The notes: generated from the letters alone by a model not told the origin. A stretch of DNA of 64,000 nucleotides from Cellulomonas gilvus ATCC 13127 (GCF_000218545.1 NC_015671.1:2294001-2358000); one strand, 5' to 3'. Positions 1-10,362 are shown, counted from the stretch's first letter. Translations and numbers: made by a program.

Positions 1-825
1 GACGAAGCCCGTCACCGTGCCGCCGGCCTCCGCCAGCACCTGACCGACCGACTTCTTCGAGTCCTTGGCGAACGCCTGGTCGACCAGGACGTTCTCCTTG
101 AAGTACCCCGTGAGCCGGCCCTCGACGATCTTCGCGAGCGCGGCCTCGGGCTTGCCCTCGTTGCGGGCCGTCTCCTCGGCGATCTTGCGCTCGTTCTCGA
201 CCGTCTCGGCCGGGACCTCGTCACGCGTGAGGTACAGCGGCGAGAACGCCGCGATGTGCGTCGCCACGTCACGCGCGACCGAGGCCGCGGCCGCGTCCGT
301 CGCGACGAGCACGCCGACCTGCGGGGGCAGGTCCTTGTTGACCTTGTGCAGGTAGACCTCGACGTGCTCGCCGGCCACGCGGGCCAGACGACGCACGACG
401 ACGCGCTCACCGAGCGTGGCGGCCGTCTCGTCGACGATGTTCTGCACGGTCGTGCCCTCGTACTCGGCCGACGTCAGCGCGTCCGCGTCGCGGGCACCCG
501 TCGAGACGGCCGCCGCGAGCACGCGCTCGGCGAGCGAGATGAACGACTGGCTCTTCGCCACGAAGTCGGTCTCCGAGTTGACCTCGACCAGCACGCCGGT
601 CTGGCCCTCGCCGTCGGCCGTGGGGCCGACGTGCGCCGCGACCAGACCGTCGGAGGCCGCACGGCCCTCACGCTTGCCGACGCCCTTGAGGCCCTTCACG
701 CGGATGATCTCGAGCGCCTTGGCCGGGTCGCCCTCGGCCTCCTCGAGCGCCTTCTTGACGTCGAGCATGCCGGCGCCGGTCTTCTCGCGCAGGTCCTTGA
801 TGTCCTGGAGCGAGTAGTTCGCCAT
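1..825 (-). CDS. tsf: Translation elongation factor Ts (3' end off window)
   Basis: EF-Ts is the nucleotide-exchange factor that recycles EF-Tu-GDP to EF-Tu-GTP in the cytoplasm. The 275 visible codons start at ATG 825. The N-terminal UBA-like segment carries the EF-Ts signature LREKTGAGMLDVKKAL at about residues 12-27, and the second signature ETDFVAK follows at about residue 80. The frame runs off the window while reading TVTGFV, close to the usual C-terminus (VTGF.RFRVGA), so only a handful of residues are missing. It lies 46 bp downstream of rpsB in the universal rpsB-tsf operon and is very probably co-transcribed with it. Confidence 0.97.
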   Translation of the reverse strand, partial: MANYSLQDIKDLREKTGAGMLDVKKALEEAEGDPAKALEIIRVKGLKGVGKREGRAASDGLVAAHVGPTADGEGQTGVLVEVNSETDFVAKSQSFISLAERVLAAAVSTGARDADALTSAEYEGTTVQNIVDETAATLGERVVVRRLARVAGEHVEVYLHKVNKDLPPQVGVLVATDAAAASVARDVATHIAAFSPLYLTRDEVPAETVENERKIAEETARNEGKPEAALAKIVEGRLTGYFKENVLVDQAFAKDSKKSVGQVLAEAGGTVTGFV

Positions 826-871
826 CAGTGTGTCCGTTCTTGTCGATGAAGCGATCGAAGACGTGCGGTGC

Positions 872-1771
<900 letters not shown>

Positions 1772-2178
1772 GGCACTTCCTTCCGTGGCGCACCGCTCGG
1801 CGGGGCGCACGTCAGGCGGGCCGCCGTTCGTGCCGGGTCCGTGCGGACGTCCGGCGGGCGGTCCCGCAGTTCGGTTGTCGGCGCCGGCGGATGCCGGAGC
1901 CCCTGGTGCCCTGGCGTCCCGCACCGGCCGGGAAGGACCCGACCGGACCACGCGGAGGACGCCCCGGATCCACCGCCGCGAACGGCGGCGTCCCGGAGGA
2001 GGGCACGCGAAGTCGACCAGCTCTCGCCGGTCGCGCGTGAAGTCTACCCGACGCGTGCGGCCCCCTCGGCCACAGCCGTGCGTCCCACCCGACCCCGGCC
2101 CGCACGCGCGGCCGCGCGTCCCCCGACATCGCGGCCGGACGCGGTGCGCGACCTCCCGCGGCCGCGAGCATCGGTGCC
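1772..2178. promoter_or_regulatory. 407-bp divergent intergenic region with probable rpsB promoter
   Basis: There is no gene here. On the minus strand a TAGACT hexamer (plus positions 2041-2046) resembles a sigma-A -10 box and would leave an rpsB leader of about 265 nt. The leader can form at least one GC-rich hairpin around 1970-1990 (CCGCC paired with GGCGG). Long structured S2 leaders often mediate autogenous control, but no recognised family was identified here, so regulation is inferred. No clear promoter was seen for the rightward M23 gene. Confidence 0.4.
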
Positions 2179-2760
2179 ATGTCCACGTCGCGCCCCGCCC
2201 CGCGCACCCGCTCCGGCGTGGGTCCGGGGCGCACCGGACCTGCGGTCCGACGGGGCGTGGTCGCCGCGCTCCTGGCCTCGGTCGTCGCGGCATCGCTGTC
2301 GACCGCCGCGGCCGTGCCCACGCGACCTGCCACGGTCGCGACGTCGGCGGCCACCTGGGTGCTCCCGGTCGCGGGTGCGCACGTGCTGCGCGCGTTCGAC
2401 GCACCGCCCGCGCCGTGGGCGGCGGGCCACCGGGGCGTGGACCTCACGGCGACGACGGGCGGTCCGGTCGCCTCCCCCGCGGACGGCGTGGTGGCGTTCG
2501 CGGGTCCGGTCGCCGGCCGGCGCGTGCTCACGATCCGGCACGCCGCGGGTCTGACGACCAGCCTCGAGCCCGTGCGCGCGGACGTCACCGTCGGCACGCA
2601 CGTCCGCGCGGGAACACCGGTGGGCACGGTCGAGGGCGGCCCGCACTGCGGCGGCACGCCCTGCGTGCACTGGGGCGTCCGCACGGCGCCGGACAGCTAC
2701 CTGGACCCGATGCTCCTGATCGACCCGGGCGGGCCCGTGGTCCTGCTGCCCGTCGGCTGA
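2179..2760 (+). CDS. Secreted M23 (LytM-like) peptidase-family protein
   Basis: A 193-residue exported protein. Residues about 24-46 form a hydrophobic signal or anchor segment ending in an Ala-rich stretch, and residues 60-190 form a LytM/M23 domain. The first zinc motif is intact as HRGVD (H84, D88). In the second, the usual HxH reads CVHWG, so the zinc ligand His164 is kept but the first His, normally the catalytic base, is Cys162. That variant is common in small actinobacterial M23 proteins and may mean weak or no hydrolase activity. It sits divergently from rpsB, as in other actinobacteria where an M23 gene lies between rpsB and the whiG-type sigma gene. Likely role: cell-wall binding or peptidoglycan remodelling. 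Confidence 0.85.
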   Translation: MSTSRPAPRTRSGVGPGRTGPAVRRGVVAALLASVVAASLSTAAAVPTRPATVATSAATWVLPVAGAHVLRAFDAPPAPWAAGHRGVDLTATTGGPVASPADGVVAFAGPVAGRRVLTIRHAAGLTTSLEPVRADVTVGTHVRAGTPVGTVEGGPHCGGTPCVHWGVRTAPDSYLDPMLLIDPGGPVVLLPVG

Positions 2761-2762
2761 CG

Positions 2763-3707
2763 TCAGATGCGCTCGGCGTCGACCAGTCGGGTGCGCAGGC
2801 GGGTCATCGCCGCGGTGTGCATCTGCGAGATGCGCGACTCCGTGACGCCGAGCACGCGGCCGATCTCGGCCAGGGTCATGCCCTCGTAGTAGTAGAGGAC
2901 CACGACGATGCGCTCGCGCTCGCCGAGCTGCTCGATCGCGCGGGCCAGCAGGTGCACCGTCTCGGCGTCGGCGAGCGTGCCCGCCGGGTCGTCGATGCGC
3001 TCGTCGCACAGCGTGTCGCCGAGCGAGACGCCGCCCGCACGGTCCTCGCCGCCGAGGAGCTCGTCGAGCGCCGCCATGTTGGACGTCGCGAGCTGGGAGT
3101 TGACGTTGCGCAGCTCCGTGACCTGGCAGCCCAGGTGCTGGGCGACCTCGGCCTCGGTCGGCGCGCGGTGCAGCGTCGCCTCGAGCTCCGCGAGCGCACG
3201 ATCCACCGAGCGGGCCTTGGTGCGGACCGAGCGCGGCACCCAGTCCATGGCGCGGAGCTCGTCGATGATCGCGCCGCGGATCCGCGACGACGCGTACGAC
3301 TCGAACTTCACCGCGCGGTCGAGCTGGTACTTCTCGATCGCGTCGATCAGGCCGAACATGCCGTAGGAGACCAGGTCGGCCTGCTCCACCATCGCCGGCA
3401 GGCGCATGCCCACGCGGCCCGCGACGGCCGTCACCAGCGACGCGTAGTGCAGGATCAGCGCGTCGCGGTGCTCGCGCGCACCTGTCGCCTTGAAGTCCGT
3501 CCACATCGTGGCGACGTCCGGGTCGACCGGCTCGGCACGCTGCGTGGGGACCTCGGGGAGCGCGACGACGGTCGCGAGCTCGCCGTCCAGCAGCTCGTCC
3601 AGCTCGACGTCGAGCTGACCCCGCTGCTGGGGGATGACGCCGAGGGGGGCGGTCGCGCTGCGTCCGATGACAGCCAGCGCGGCCGGGGCGTCCAGGTGGA
3701 TGGTCAT
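2763..3707 (-). CDS. whiG: RNA polymerase sigma factor, WhiG/FliA family
   Basis: A 314-residue sigma-70 group 3 factor that directs RNA polymerase to flagellar or developmental promoters in relatives. Region 2 (about residues 75-150: LILHYASLVTAVAGRV, DLVSYGMFGLIDAIEKY, FESYASSRIRGAIIDELR), region 3 and region 4 (GMTLAEIGRVLGVTESRISQ, near the C-terminus) are all present. About 65 residues precede region 2, longer than usual for WhiG. ATG 3707 was chosen as the first plausible start after xerC; a later start is possible. Position between rpsB and xerC/dprA matches whiG synteny in Streptomyces. In a motile Cellulomonas-like organism it more likely serves flagellar genes, which is an inference. 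Confidence 0.9.
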   Translation of the reverse strand: MTIHLDAPAALAVIGRSATAPLGVIPQQRGQLDVELDELLDGELATVVALPEVPTQRAEPVDPDVATMWTDFKATGAREHRDALILHYASLVTAVAGRVGMRLPAMVEQADLVSYGMFGLIDAIEKYQLDRAVKFESYASSRIRGAIIDELRAMDWVPRSVRTKARSVDRALAELEATLHRAPTEAEVAQHLGCQVTELRNVNSQLATSNMAALDELLGGEDRAGGVSLGDTLCDERIDDPAGTLADAETVHLLARAIEQLGERERIVVVLYYYEGMTLAEIGRVLGVTESRISQMHTAAMTRLRTRLVDAERI

Positions 3708-3721
3708 TCCGTGTTCCGTCC

Positions 3722-4642
3722 TCAGGCCCGGGGGTGTGCCTGTGCATAGGCCGAGCGGAGCCGCTCGGCAGATACGTGGGTGTAGCGCTGCGTGGTCGTG
3801 AGGCTCGAGTGGCCGAGGATCTCCTGCACGCTGCGCAGGTCCGATCCGCCCTCGAGCAGGTGGGTGGCGGCCGAGTGCCGCAGCGCGTGGGGCGCGACGT
3901 CCGCGCCGGCGGCCGTGGTCGCGCGGTGCACCACGTCGCGCACCTGGCGCTGGTCGATGCGGCCGCCGCGCGCGCCGACGAAGAGAGCGGCGCCGGCGCC
4001 CGCGAGCTCGCCCCGCACGCGCAGCCAGGCGTCCACGGCGTCGGCCGCGGGACGCCCGAACGGCACCACGCGCTCCTTGTCGCCCTTGCCGACCACGCGC
4101 AGCGTGCACGTGGCGAGGTCCAGGTCGCTCACGTCGGCGCCGCACAGCTCGCCCACGCGCACGCCCGTGGCGTACAGCAGCTCGAGCAGCGCCCAGTCCC
4201 GCACCACGAGCGGTTCGCCCGTGCGCGCGTCCTGCGCGCGCTCGTCGAGCATGCGACGCGCGGTGTCCTGCGTCAGGACCGTGGGCAGCGGGGCCGCCAC
4301 GCGCGCGGTCGCGAGCCGGATCGCGGGGTCGCGCTGCACCCGGCCCGTGTGCGCGGCCCAGGCGAAGAACGTGCGGGCGCTGGCACCGCGCCGCGCGAGC
4401 GTCGCGCGGCTGCGCTGCCCGGCCGCCATCGACGCGAGCCACGCGCGCAGCACGGCCAGGTCGACGTCGGCCAGCGTGCGTGCGCCGTGCCGGGCCGCGT
4501 ACGACAGCAGCGCCTCGACGTCGCCGCGGTAGGCGCGGACGGTGTGCGCGGACAGACCGCGCTGCGCCACGAGGTGCTGCTCGAAGTCAGCCAGGAGACG
4601 CACCCGAGCGGGTGTCTCCTGGGTGATCTCGGCCTCGGGCAT
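3722..4642 (-). CDS. xerC: Tyrosine recombinase XerC
   Basis: Site-specific tyrosine recombinase that resolves chromosome dimers at dif together with XerD. The 306-residue product has an N-terminal SAM-like core-binding domain and a C-terminal catalytic domain. All catalytic residues are visible: Arg in ATGVRVGEL, Lys in VVGKGDKER, His and Arg in HALRHSAATHLL, His in ILGHSS and the Tyr nucleophile in TTQRYTHV. The start was set at ATG 4642; a GTG at 4690 would add 16 residues, and neither has a convincing Shine-Dalgarno. It lies between dprA and the sigma gene on the same strand. It is single-copy housekeeping in context, with no sign that it is a mobile-element integrase. Confidence 0.92.
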   Translation of the reverse strand: MPEAEITQETPARVRLLADFEQHLVAQRGLSAHTVRAYRGDVEALLSYAARHGARTLADVDLAVLRAWLASMAAGQRSRATLARRGASARTFFAWAAHTGRVQRDPAIRLATARVAAPLPTVLTQDTARRMLDERAQDARTGEPLVVRDWALLELLYATGVRVGELCGADVSDLDLATCTLRVVGKGDKERVVPFGRPAADAVDAWLRVRGELAGAGAALFVGARGGRIDQRQVRDVVHRATTAAGADVAPHALRHSAATHLLEGGSDLRSVQEILGHSSLTTTQRYTHVSAERLRSAYAQAHPRA

Positions 4643-4789
4643 GGCACAAAGGTGACGGGAATCGCCCGGCAAGACAAGCGCCACTTTCACCTGACCGGGC
4701 TAACGGTGGGCGATACATTCTGCAATGTCCGATTCCTGTGGCTCCATTCCGTGTTCTCGGCGTCTTTTTCACCCGGGTGAGCGCTCAGG

Positions 4790-6079
4790 TCAGGCGTGGG
4801 TACGCCATCCGGACGCGTCCCGGAGCGCCGCGCCCGCGAGCTCCAGGAGCCCGAGAGCGGTCGCGGTCTCGCGCGTGGTGAGCCCCGCGTCCCGGGCGAT
4901 CTCCTCGAGCGGGCGGCCGCGTCGCGTGCCCAGCGCGTCGTGCACGCGCTGCTCCCGCGGACCGACCCCGTCGAGCGGGCGGGGGCCCCGCGGGTCGCCG
5001 GGCTCGGGTGCGGCCGCACCCGCCGGGCCGGCGAGCTCGAGCACCTCGGCGGCGTCGGTCACGCAGACCGCGACGCCGTCCCGCAGGAGGCGGTGACACC
5101 CGGCGGAGGCCATCGACGTGACCGGCCCGGGCACCGCGCCCACGGGCCGCGCGAGGCGTGCCGCGTGATGCGCGGTGCTCAGCGCACCCGACCGCCACGC
5201 GGCCTCGACCACGACGGTGACCTGGGACAGCGCCGCGATCAGGCGGTTGCGCTGCAGGAACCGGCTGCGCGTGGGCAGCGCGCCCGGCGGCACCTCGCCG
5301 ATCACGGCGCCGCCCGTGGCGACCGCCTCCTCGACCAGCCGGGCGTTGCCCGCGGGGTAGGCGCGGTCCACGCCACCCGCCGCGACGACGACGGTCCGGC
5401 CGCCGCGCACCAGCGCACCGCGGTGCGCCGCGGCGTCGATGCCGTACGCGCCGCCGGACGTCACGACGACGCCGGCATCGGCCAGTCCACCCGCCAGGTC
5501 GGCGACGACCCGCTCCCCGTACGCGGTCGCGGCACGTGCGCCCACGAGCGCGACCGCGCGACGAGGCCGGTCCGCACCGTCCGCGAGCGCGTCCGGGTCG
5601 CCCCGGACCCACAGGCACGCGGGGGCCGCGGCGCCCAGGTCGGTGAGTCCCACGGGCCACCGCGCGTCACCCGGGACCAGCACGTGCACGGCGGCCGGGC
5701 CGCCACGAGTGCCCGGGGCGACGAACGGCGCGACCTCCGGCGCGGGCGTCGCACTCCCCCACCCGTGCGCCGCGAGCACCGCGGCGCGCGGCGTCCACCG
5801 CTCGATCGCGCGGACCAGCCGACCGCGTGCGAGCTCGGTGCCCAGGCCGTCCAGGTGGGCCGGGGGCCGGTGCGGCGCCTCCAGGAGCCAGCGCCATGCC
5901 TCGACGGCACCCAGGGCGTCGAGGAGCGCACCCGCCACGACGTCGCCGGGCTCGGCGAGCGCGCTCCACGCCGCCCGCGCCCACCGCTCGGCCTCGTCGA
6001 CGGTCACCGCGCCACCGGTCGGCCGCTGCGCCCCGCACCCGTCCACCGGCCGGTCCGCGTCCGGGCGCGCGCTCGTCAC
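4790..6079 (-). CDS. dprA: DNA-processing protein DprA
   Basis: DprA binds incoming single-stranded DNA and loads RecA. The 429-residue product has an N-terminal helical segment, a central Rossmann-like DprA domain (VALVGARAATAYGERV, TSGGAYGIDAAAHRGAL, VVAAGGVDRAYPAGN, FLQRNRLIAALS) and a C-terminal winged-helix segment of about 60 residues. The GTG start at 6079 overlaps the comM stop as GTGA, indicating translational coupling; a later GTG at about residue 27 is also possible. The yraN-comM-dprA order is conserved in actinobacteria. Competence machinery is not visible in the window, so a role in recombination rather than uptake is also possible. Confidence 0.93.
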   Translation of the reverse strand: MTSARPDADRPVDGCGAQRPTGGAVTVDEAERWARAAWSALAEPGDVVAGALLDALGAVEAWRWLLEAPHRPPAHLDGLGTELARGRLVRAIERWTPRAAVLAAHGWGSATPAPEVAPFVAPGTRGGPAAVHVLVPGDARWPVGLTDLGAAAPACLWVRGDPDALADGADRPRRAVALVGARAATAYGERVVADLAGGLADAGVVVTSGGAYGIDAAAHRGALVRGGRTVVVAAGGVDRAYPAGNARLVEEAVATGGAVIGEVPPGALPTRSRFLQRNRLIAALSQVTVVVEAAWRSGALSTAHHAARLARPVGAVPGPVTSMASAGCHRLLRDGVAVCVTDAAEVLELAGPAGAAAPEPGDPRGPRPLDGVGPREQRVHDALGTRRGRPLEEIARDAGLTTRETATALGLLELAGAALRDASGWRTHA

Positions 6080-7602
6080 GACGCCCCCATGGTGCGCAGC
6101 GCGAGCGCGGTCGCGACGTCGTCGCGACCGGGTGCCGTGCGGCCCGCGAGGTCGGCGACGGTCCATGCGACGCGCAGCACACGGTCCGCCCCACGCAGGC
6201 TCAGCGCACCACGGTCCACCTGGACCGCCAGGCTCGAGACGAGCGAGCGGTCCGGGCCCAGGCGCTCCCGCAGCCACGCGGCGGGGGCCTGCGCGCACGT
6301 GCGCCACGGCAGTCCCGCGAACCGCTCGGCCTGGGCCGCCCGCGCACCTGCCACGCGTCGCGCGACCACCGCGGACGACTCCCCCGACCGGTCGCTCGCA
6401 CGTGACGGCTGCAGCTCGACCTGGAGGTCCACCCGGTCGAGCAGGGGCCCGGACAGCCGGCCGAAGTACCGGCGACGCTGCTCCGGCCGGCACGAGCAGT
6501 CGAGGCCCTTGCCGACGGCACGCCCGCACGGGCACGGGTTCGCGGCCAGCACCAGCTGGAAGCACGCTGGATAGCGCGCGGTGCCCATCGCGCGGTGCAG
6601 CACGAGCTCGCCGTGCTCGAGCGGCTGCCGCAACGTCTGCAGCACGGCCGTGGTGAACTCCGGCGCCTCGTCGAGGAACAGCACGCCGCGGTGCGCCCGC
6701 GACGCCGCACCCGGGCGTGGCACGCCGCTGCCGCCGCCGATCACGCTCTGCGGCGTCGCGGTGTGGTGCGGGTCCTCGAACGGCGGCCTTCGGACCAGGC
6801 CCTCCCCCGGGTCGAACGTGCCCGCCACCGAGTGGATCGCGGTGACCTCGACCGCGTCGGCCTCGGACAGGTCCGGCAGGATGCCGGGCAGCCGGGCGGC
6901 CAGCATGGTCTTGCCCGTGCCGGGCGCACCCACCATGAGCAGGTGGTGACCGCCGGCCGCCGCGACCTCCAGGCACCAGCGCGCCTCGGGCTGGCCCACC
7001 ACGTCCGCCAGGTCGAGCAGCCGCGTCCCGCCGCGGGTCTCCGGCTCGTCGTCGCGGACGGGCTCCACGTCGGCGACCTCGATCTCGGCGCCGTGCCACG
7101 CGAGCACCTGCGCGAGCGAGTGCGCTCCGCGCACGTCGGCACCCGGGACCAGCGTCGCCTCCTCGACGTTGCCGACCGGCACCACGATGCGGGTGCGCCC
7201 CGCCGCGACCGCCGCGGCGACGGCCGGCAGGACGCCCCGGACGGGCCGCAGCCGGCCGTCGAGACCGAGCTCACCGAGGTGCACGACATCGCGCGTCCGC
7301 TCGGGGTCGACGGTGCGCGCGCCCGCCAGCGCGGCGATCGCGATCGCGAGGTCGAACGACGAGCCGGACTTCGGCAGCGTCGCGGGCGAGAGGTTCACCG
7401 TGACGCGCCGGTTGGGCCACGTGAGCCCCGACGACGCGACCGCGGCGCGCACGCGGTCACGCGACTCGGCCAGCGCCGCATCCGGCAGGCCGACGAGCGT
7501 GAACGCCGGCAGCGCCGCGGCCAGGTGCGCCTCGACGTCCACGACGTGCCCGCGCAGCCCCACGAGCGCGACCGCGAGCGTGCTGCCCAGCCCCGCGCTC
7601 AC
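6076..7602 (-). CDS. comM: YifB/ComM-family Mg-chelatase-like AAA ATPase
   Basis: A 508-residue AAA+ protein of the YifB/ComM family; ComM of transformable bacteria is a hexameric helicase promoting branch migration during recombination. The N-terminal Lon-protease-like fold (about residues 1-170, with NLSPATLPKSGSSFDL) is followed by the ATPase with Walker A GAPGTGKT, Walker B GVLFLDEAPEF and a cysteine-rich NPCPCG/DCSC zinc-like segment, and then the C-terminal Mg-chelatase domain. The GTG start at 7602 overlaps the yraN stop. It is co-transcribed with yraN and dprA. Confidence 0.93.
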   Translation of the reverse strand: MSAGLGSTLAVALVGLRGHVVDVEAHLAAALPAFTLVGLPDAALAESRDRVRAAVASSGLTWPNRRVTVNLSPATLPKSGSSFDLAIAIAALAGARTVDPERTRDVVHLGELGLDGRLRPVRGVLPAVAAAVAAGRTRIVVPVGNVEEATLVPGADVRGAHSLAQVLAWHGAEIEVADVEPVRDDEPETRGGTRLLDLADVVGQPEARWCLEVAAAGGHHLLMVGAPGTGKTMLAARLPGILPDLSEADAVEVTAIHSVAGTFDPGEGLVRRPPFEDPHHTATPQSVIGGGSGVPRPGAASRAHRGVLFLDEAPEFTTAVLQTLRQPLEHGELVLHRAMGTARYPACFQLVLAANPCPCGRAVGKGLDCSCRPEQRRRYFGRLSGPLLDRVDLQVELQPSRASDRSGESSAVVARRVAGARAAQAERFAGLPWRTCAQAPAAWLRERLGPDRSLVSSLAVQVDRGALSLRGADRVLRVAWTVADLAGRTAPGRDDVATALALRTMGAS

Positions 7603-7955
7603 CAGACCCCCTCGAGGTGCTCGACCTGCGCCGCACCCGCGGCCGGGAGCAGCACCGCGATCACGTCGACCCGGACCGACCGGGGCCGCACGTCGTGCGC
7701 CGCGAGCCACGCGGCCGCGAGGCGACGCACACGCGCGAGCTTGCGGTGCGTGACCGCCTCCGCCGGGGAGCCGTACGCCGTGGAGCGCCGCGTCTTGACC
7801 TCGACGACCACGAGCTCGTCGCCGTCCATGCCGACCAGGTCGATCTCGCCCTCGCGGCAGCGCCAGTTGCGGTCCAGCACCCGCCAGCCCCGCGCGACCA
7901 CATGGGCCGCGGCCACGTCCTCGCCGTGCCGTCCGACGGCATCCGTCGCTCGCAT
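7599..7955 (-). CDS. yraN: YraN/UPF0102 family nuclease-fold protein
   Basis: A 118-residue UPF0102 protein with a PD-(D/E)xK-like fold. The core motif is visible: GRHGEDVAAAHV at the N-terminus, then REGEIDLVGMDGDELVVVEVKTR, containing the E..D..VEVK residues of the fold. The ATG at 7955 has a very strong Shine-Dalgarno (GGAGGTGG) and matches the family N-terminus; the open frame extends 40 codons further upstream without homology. It is the first gene of the coupled yraN-comM-dprA unit. Its biochemical role is not established. Confidence 0.92.
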   Translation of the reverse strand: MRATDAVGRHGEDVAAAHVVARGWRVLDRNWRCREGEIDLVGMDGDELVVVEVKTRRSTAYGSPAEAVTHRKLARVRRLAAAWLAAHDVRPRSVRVDVIAVLLPAAGAAQVEHLEGVW

Positions 7956-8104
7956 GCCCACCACCTCCGGCCCGAACGCTCGCAGGCGGGCCACGGGGCA
8001 CCCGGCGATCCGCAGCCCGCCCAGGGACCGGCGGCGCGTTCGGTGGGCTGTGGGCGGGTGGCGCTCGCGTGGCACGCGTCAGCCGCGTGGACCGGCGACG
8101 GGAT

Positions 8105-8126
8105 GCGCGGCGGCCGGCCGCCGCGC
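8105..8126. terminator. 22-bp perfect palindrome downstream of DUF2469 gene
   Basis: The 11-nt arm GCGCGGCGGCC is followed immediately by its exact complement, giving a GC-only hairpin 28 bp beyond the stop of the DUF2469 gene. There is no U-run, which is usual in high-GC actinobacteria. It may end or attenuate rnhB-DUF2469 transcription before yraN. The rest of 7956-8153 shows nothing else. Confidence 0.45.
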
Positions 8127-8153
8127 GGGGTGGGACCCGCGGGGTGGCACCCG

Positions 8154-8477
8154 TCAGCGCGGGAAGCCCGCACCTCCGCCGAGGTCGAGCTCGGCCTTGG
8201 CGAGCTCCTCGACGTTGACGTCCTTGAACGTCACGACGCGGACCGACTTCACGAACCGCGCCGAGCGGTACACGTCCCAGACCCACGCGTCGGCGAGCGA
8301 CAGCTCGAAGTACACCTCACCCGCCGCGGACCGGACCTGAAGGTCCACGTGGTTGGCGAGGTAGAACCGACGCTCCGTCTCGACGACGTACGCGAACAGG
8401 CTCACGACGTCGCGGTACTCGCGGTAGAGCGCGAGCTCCATGTCCGTCTCGTAGTTCTCCAGGTCCTCCGCACTCAC
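8154..8477 (-). CDS. DUF2469 family protein
   Basis: A conserved actinobacterial protein of unknown function, 107 residues, acidic N-terminus SAEDLENYETDMELALYREY and conserved core FAYVVETERRFYLANHVDL. The GTG at 8477 gives the usual family N-terminus and has GGGGGA upstream; an in-frame GTG at 8495 would add six residues. It follows rnhB by a few bases. The rnhB-DUF2469-yraN neighbourhood is strongly conserved in actinobacteria. Confidence 0.9.
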   Translation of the reverse strand: MSAEDLENYETDMELALYREYRDVVSLFAYVVETERRFYLANHVDLQVRSAAGEVYFELSLADAWVWDVYRSARFVKSVRVVTFKDVNVEELAKAELDLGGGAGFPR

Positions 8478-8484
8478 GCGCTCA

Positions 8485-9378
8485 TCATCCCCCACCGTCC
8501 GGCGCGCACACGTCGAGGTCCACGGCCCCGGGCGCGTCGCCCGCCGGGAGCCGCCACGAACGACGGTGCAGCGCGCTGGGGCCCAGCGCGCGCAGCGCCG
8601 CCACGTGCTCGGGGCTCGCGTAGCCCTTGTTCTCGTCCCAGCGGTACGCGGGGTGTGCGGGTGCGAGTGACGTCATGAGCGCATCGCGTTCGCACTTGGC
8701 CAGGACGCTCGCGGCCGCGACGCTCGCGCACGTACGGTCCGCCTTGATGCGCAGGTGCACGGCCGGCACGGGCACAGCGGGCACGGGCACAGGGGCGACG
8801 TGCGCATCGGAGGCGTGCGGAGCGAGCGCTCGGGTTGCCACCTCGAGAGCGAACAGCTCACCCTGCGCGGGAGGCGTGAGCCAGTCGTGGTTGCCGTCCA
8901 GGAGGACCACGTCGACCGGGCCCGCGACCGCACCGACGGCGGCGAGCGCGCGATGACCGGCGAGGCGCAGCGCGGCGATGATCCCGATCGCGTCGATCTC
9001 CGCCGGGCTCGCGTGCCCGACCGCGCGCGCCACGCCCCAGCGGCCGAGCGCCGGCAGGAGCGCAGTGCGCGCGGCGGGCGTCAGGAGCTTGGAGTCGGCG
9101 ACGCCGCGGGGAGCGGACCGCGTCTCGAGGCCGACGACGACGACACCCACGGACACCGGACCCGCGAGCGACCCGCGGCCCACCTCGTCCATGCCCGCCA
9201 CGAGGCGGGCCCCCGAGCGCAGCAGCGCACGCTCGTGCCGCAGGTGCGGACCGGGCCGCGCGCCACCCGACCCGCGGCCCGACACCGGGGCGCGGCGCGG
9301 CGTCGCGACGGCCGCGGCTGACCGTGCCGCCACGGAGGTCGCGTCGGCGACCACGGGCTCGTCGTGCACCGTCGTCAT
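8485..9378 (-). CDS. rnhB: Ribonuclease HII
   Basis: RNase HII cleaves the RNA strand of RNA-DNA hybrids and removes single ribonucleotides from DNA. Motifs: [14 protein letters not shown] (first Asp and Glu of the DEDD site, about residue 63), LLDGNHDW, and [17 protein letters not shown] (later Asp), then YRWDENKGY. The 297-residue product is longer than the usual 200-230: about 60 extra N-terminal residues and a Pro/Val repeat ([10 protein letters not shown]) inserted before the KAD motif. ATG 9378 overlaps the lepB stop as ATGA, so it is coupled to lepB; the true start could be later. Confidence 0.93.
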   Translation of the reverse strand: MTTVHDEPVVADATSVAARSAAAVATPRRAPVSGRGSGGARPGPHLRHERALLRSGARLVAGMDEVGRGSLAGPVSVGVVVVGLETRSAPRGVADSKLLTPAARTALLPALGRWGVARAVGHASPAEIDAIGIIAALRLAGHRALAAVGAVAGPVDVVLLDGNHDWLTPPAQGELFALEVATRALAPHASDAHVAPVPVPAVPVPAVHLRIKADRTCASVAAASVLAKCERDALMTSLAPAHPAYRWDENKGYASPEHVAALRALGPSALHRRSWRLPAGDAPGAVDLDVCAPDGGG

Positions 9379-10301
9379 GACGGGTCGGGCACGTCCTTGA
9401 ACGTGTCGCCCGGGTTGTGCAGGACCGTCATGCGGTCCACGGGCCACACCGTCACGAACGCCTTGCCGACGACGTTGTCCATGGGGATCGAACCACCGCC
9501 GGGCTCGCCCATGTGGAAACGGGAGTCCGCCGACCTCTGCCGGTTGTCACCCATCACCCAGAGGCTGTCCGCGGGGACCGTGATGTCGAACGGCTGCTGC
9601 GCCGGGATGGCACCCGGGGCGAGGTACGGCTCGTCGAGCGGGACGCCGTTGACGGTGACCGGCTCGCCCTCGCCCTTGCACGCCACACGGTCGCCGGGCA
9701 GGCCGATCACACGCTTGACCAGGTGCTCGCCCGCGTCCTGCGGGTACAGGCCCACCGACGTGAGCACGTCGTTGACCGCGCTGCGCCACGCGCTGGGCTT
9801 CTCGACCACCTGGCCGTCGAGCCACGTTCCGGGGTCCTTGAAGACGACGATGTCGCCCCGCTCGAGGTCGAACGGTCCCGGCGTCAGCTTGCTGACCATG
9901 ATCCGGTCGTCCTCGATCAGGGTGTCGTTCATCGAGTCGCTCGGGATGAAGAACGCCTGCACCAGGAACGTCTTGATGAGCCACGAGAGCACGAGCGCGG
10001 AGACCAGGATGATGCCGGTCTCCTTGAGGATCGACGCCCCGGAGCCGCCGCGTGACCTGCGGGCCGCCGGGCGGGGTGCCTGCTCGTCGGACGATTCCGC
10101 CGCCACGTCGTTCACGCTCGAGTCCACGCCCACGTTCGTCCCGTCCTGATCGTCCTGGAAGTCCTGCCCGTCCTCACCGTGACGGCCGACCTCGCCGCTG
10201 CGCCGTCCCACGCGCGCGCCGCGGGTCGTGACGTCGTCGTCACGCCCGCCCGGCGCCTGGTCACCGGCGGCCGCGCGCGGGTGCTCGTCGTCGGCGCTCA
10301 C
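9375..10301 (-). CDS. lepB: Signal peptidase I
   Basis: Type I signal peptidase, a membrane-anchored Ser/Lys protease that removes signal peptides. After an acidic, low-complexity cytoplasmic N-terminus (about 85 residues) there is one transmembrane segment ([19 protein letters not shown]). The S26 motifs follow: [12 protein letters not shown] with the nucleophile Ser, [24 protein letters not shown] with the general-base Lys, and [13 protein letters not shown]. The start was placed at GTG 10301; a GTG at 10346 would add 15 residues but approaches the rplS terminator. It is followed by rnhB with an ATGA overlap. Confidence 0.93.
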   Translation of the reverse strand: MSADDEHPRAAAGDQAPGGRDDDVTTRGARVGRRSGEVGRHGEDGQDFQDDQDGTNVGVDSSVNDVAAESSDEQAPRPAARRSRGGSGASILKETGIILVSALVLSWLIKTFLVQAFFIPSDSMNDTLIEDDRIMVSKLTPGPFDLERGDIVVFKDPGTWLDGQVVEKPSAWRSAVNDVLTSVGLYPQDAGEHLVKRVIGLPGDRVACKGEGEPVTVNGVPLDEPYLAPGAIPAQQPFDITVPADSLWVMGDNRQRSADSRFHMGEPGGGSIPMDNVVGKAFVTVWPVDRMTVLHNPGDTFKDVPDPS

Positions 10302-10362
10302 GCGGACACTCTTGCACGCCGAGCCGTGCGTGGCGGATCCGGTCACCCGCCGGACACGAAGA

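Noticed and set aside
3722..4642. xerC as a phage or island integrase
   Set aside because: Sequence, length and the dprA-xerC-sigma-rpsB context are those of the housekeeping recombinase; there is no tRNA or cargo beside it.
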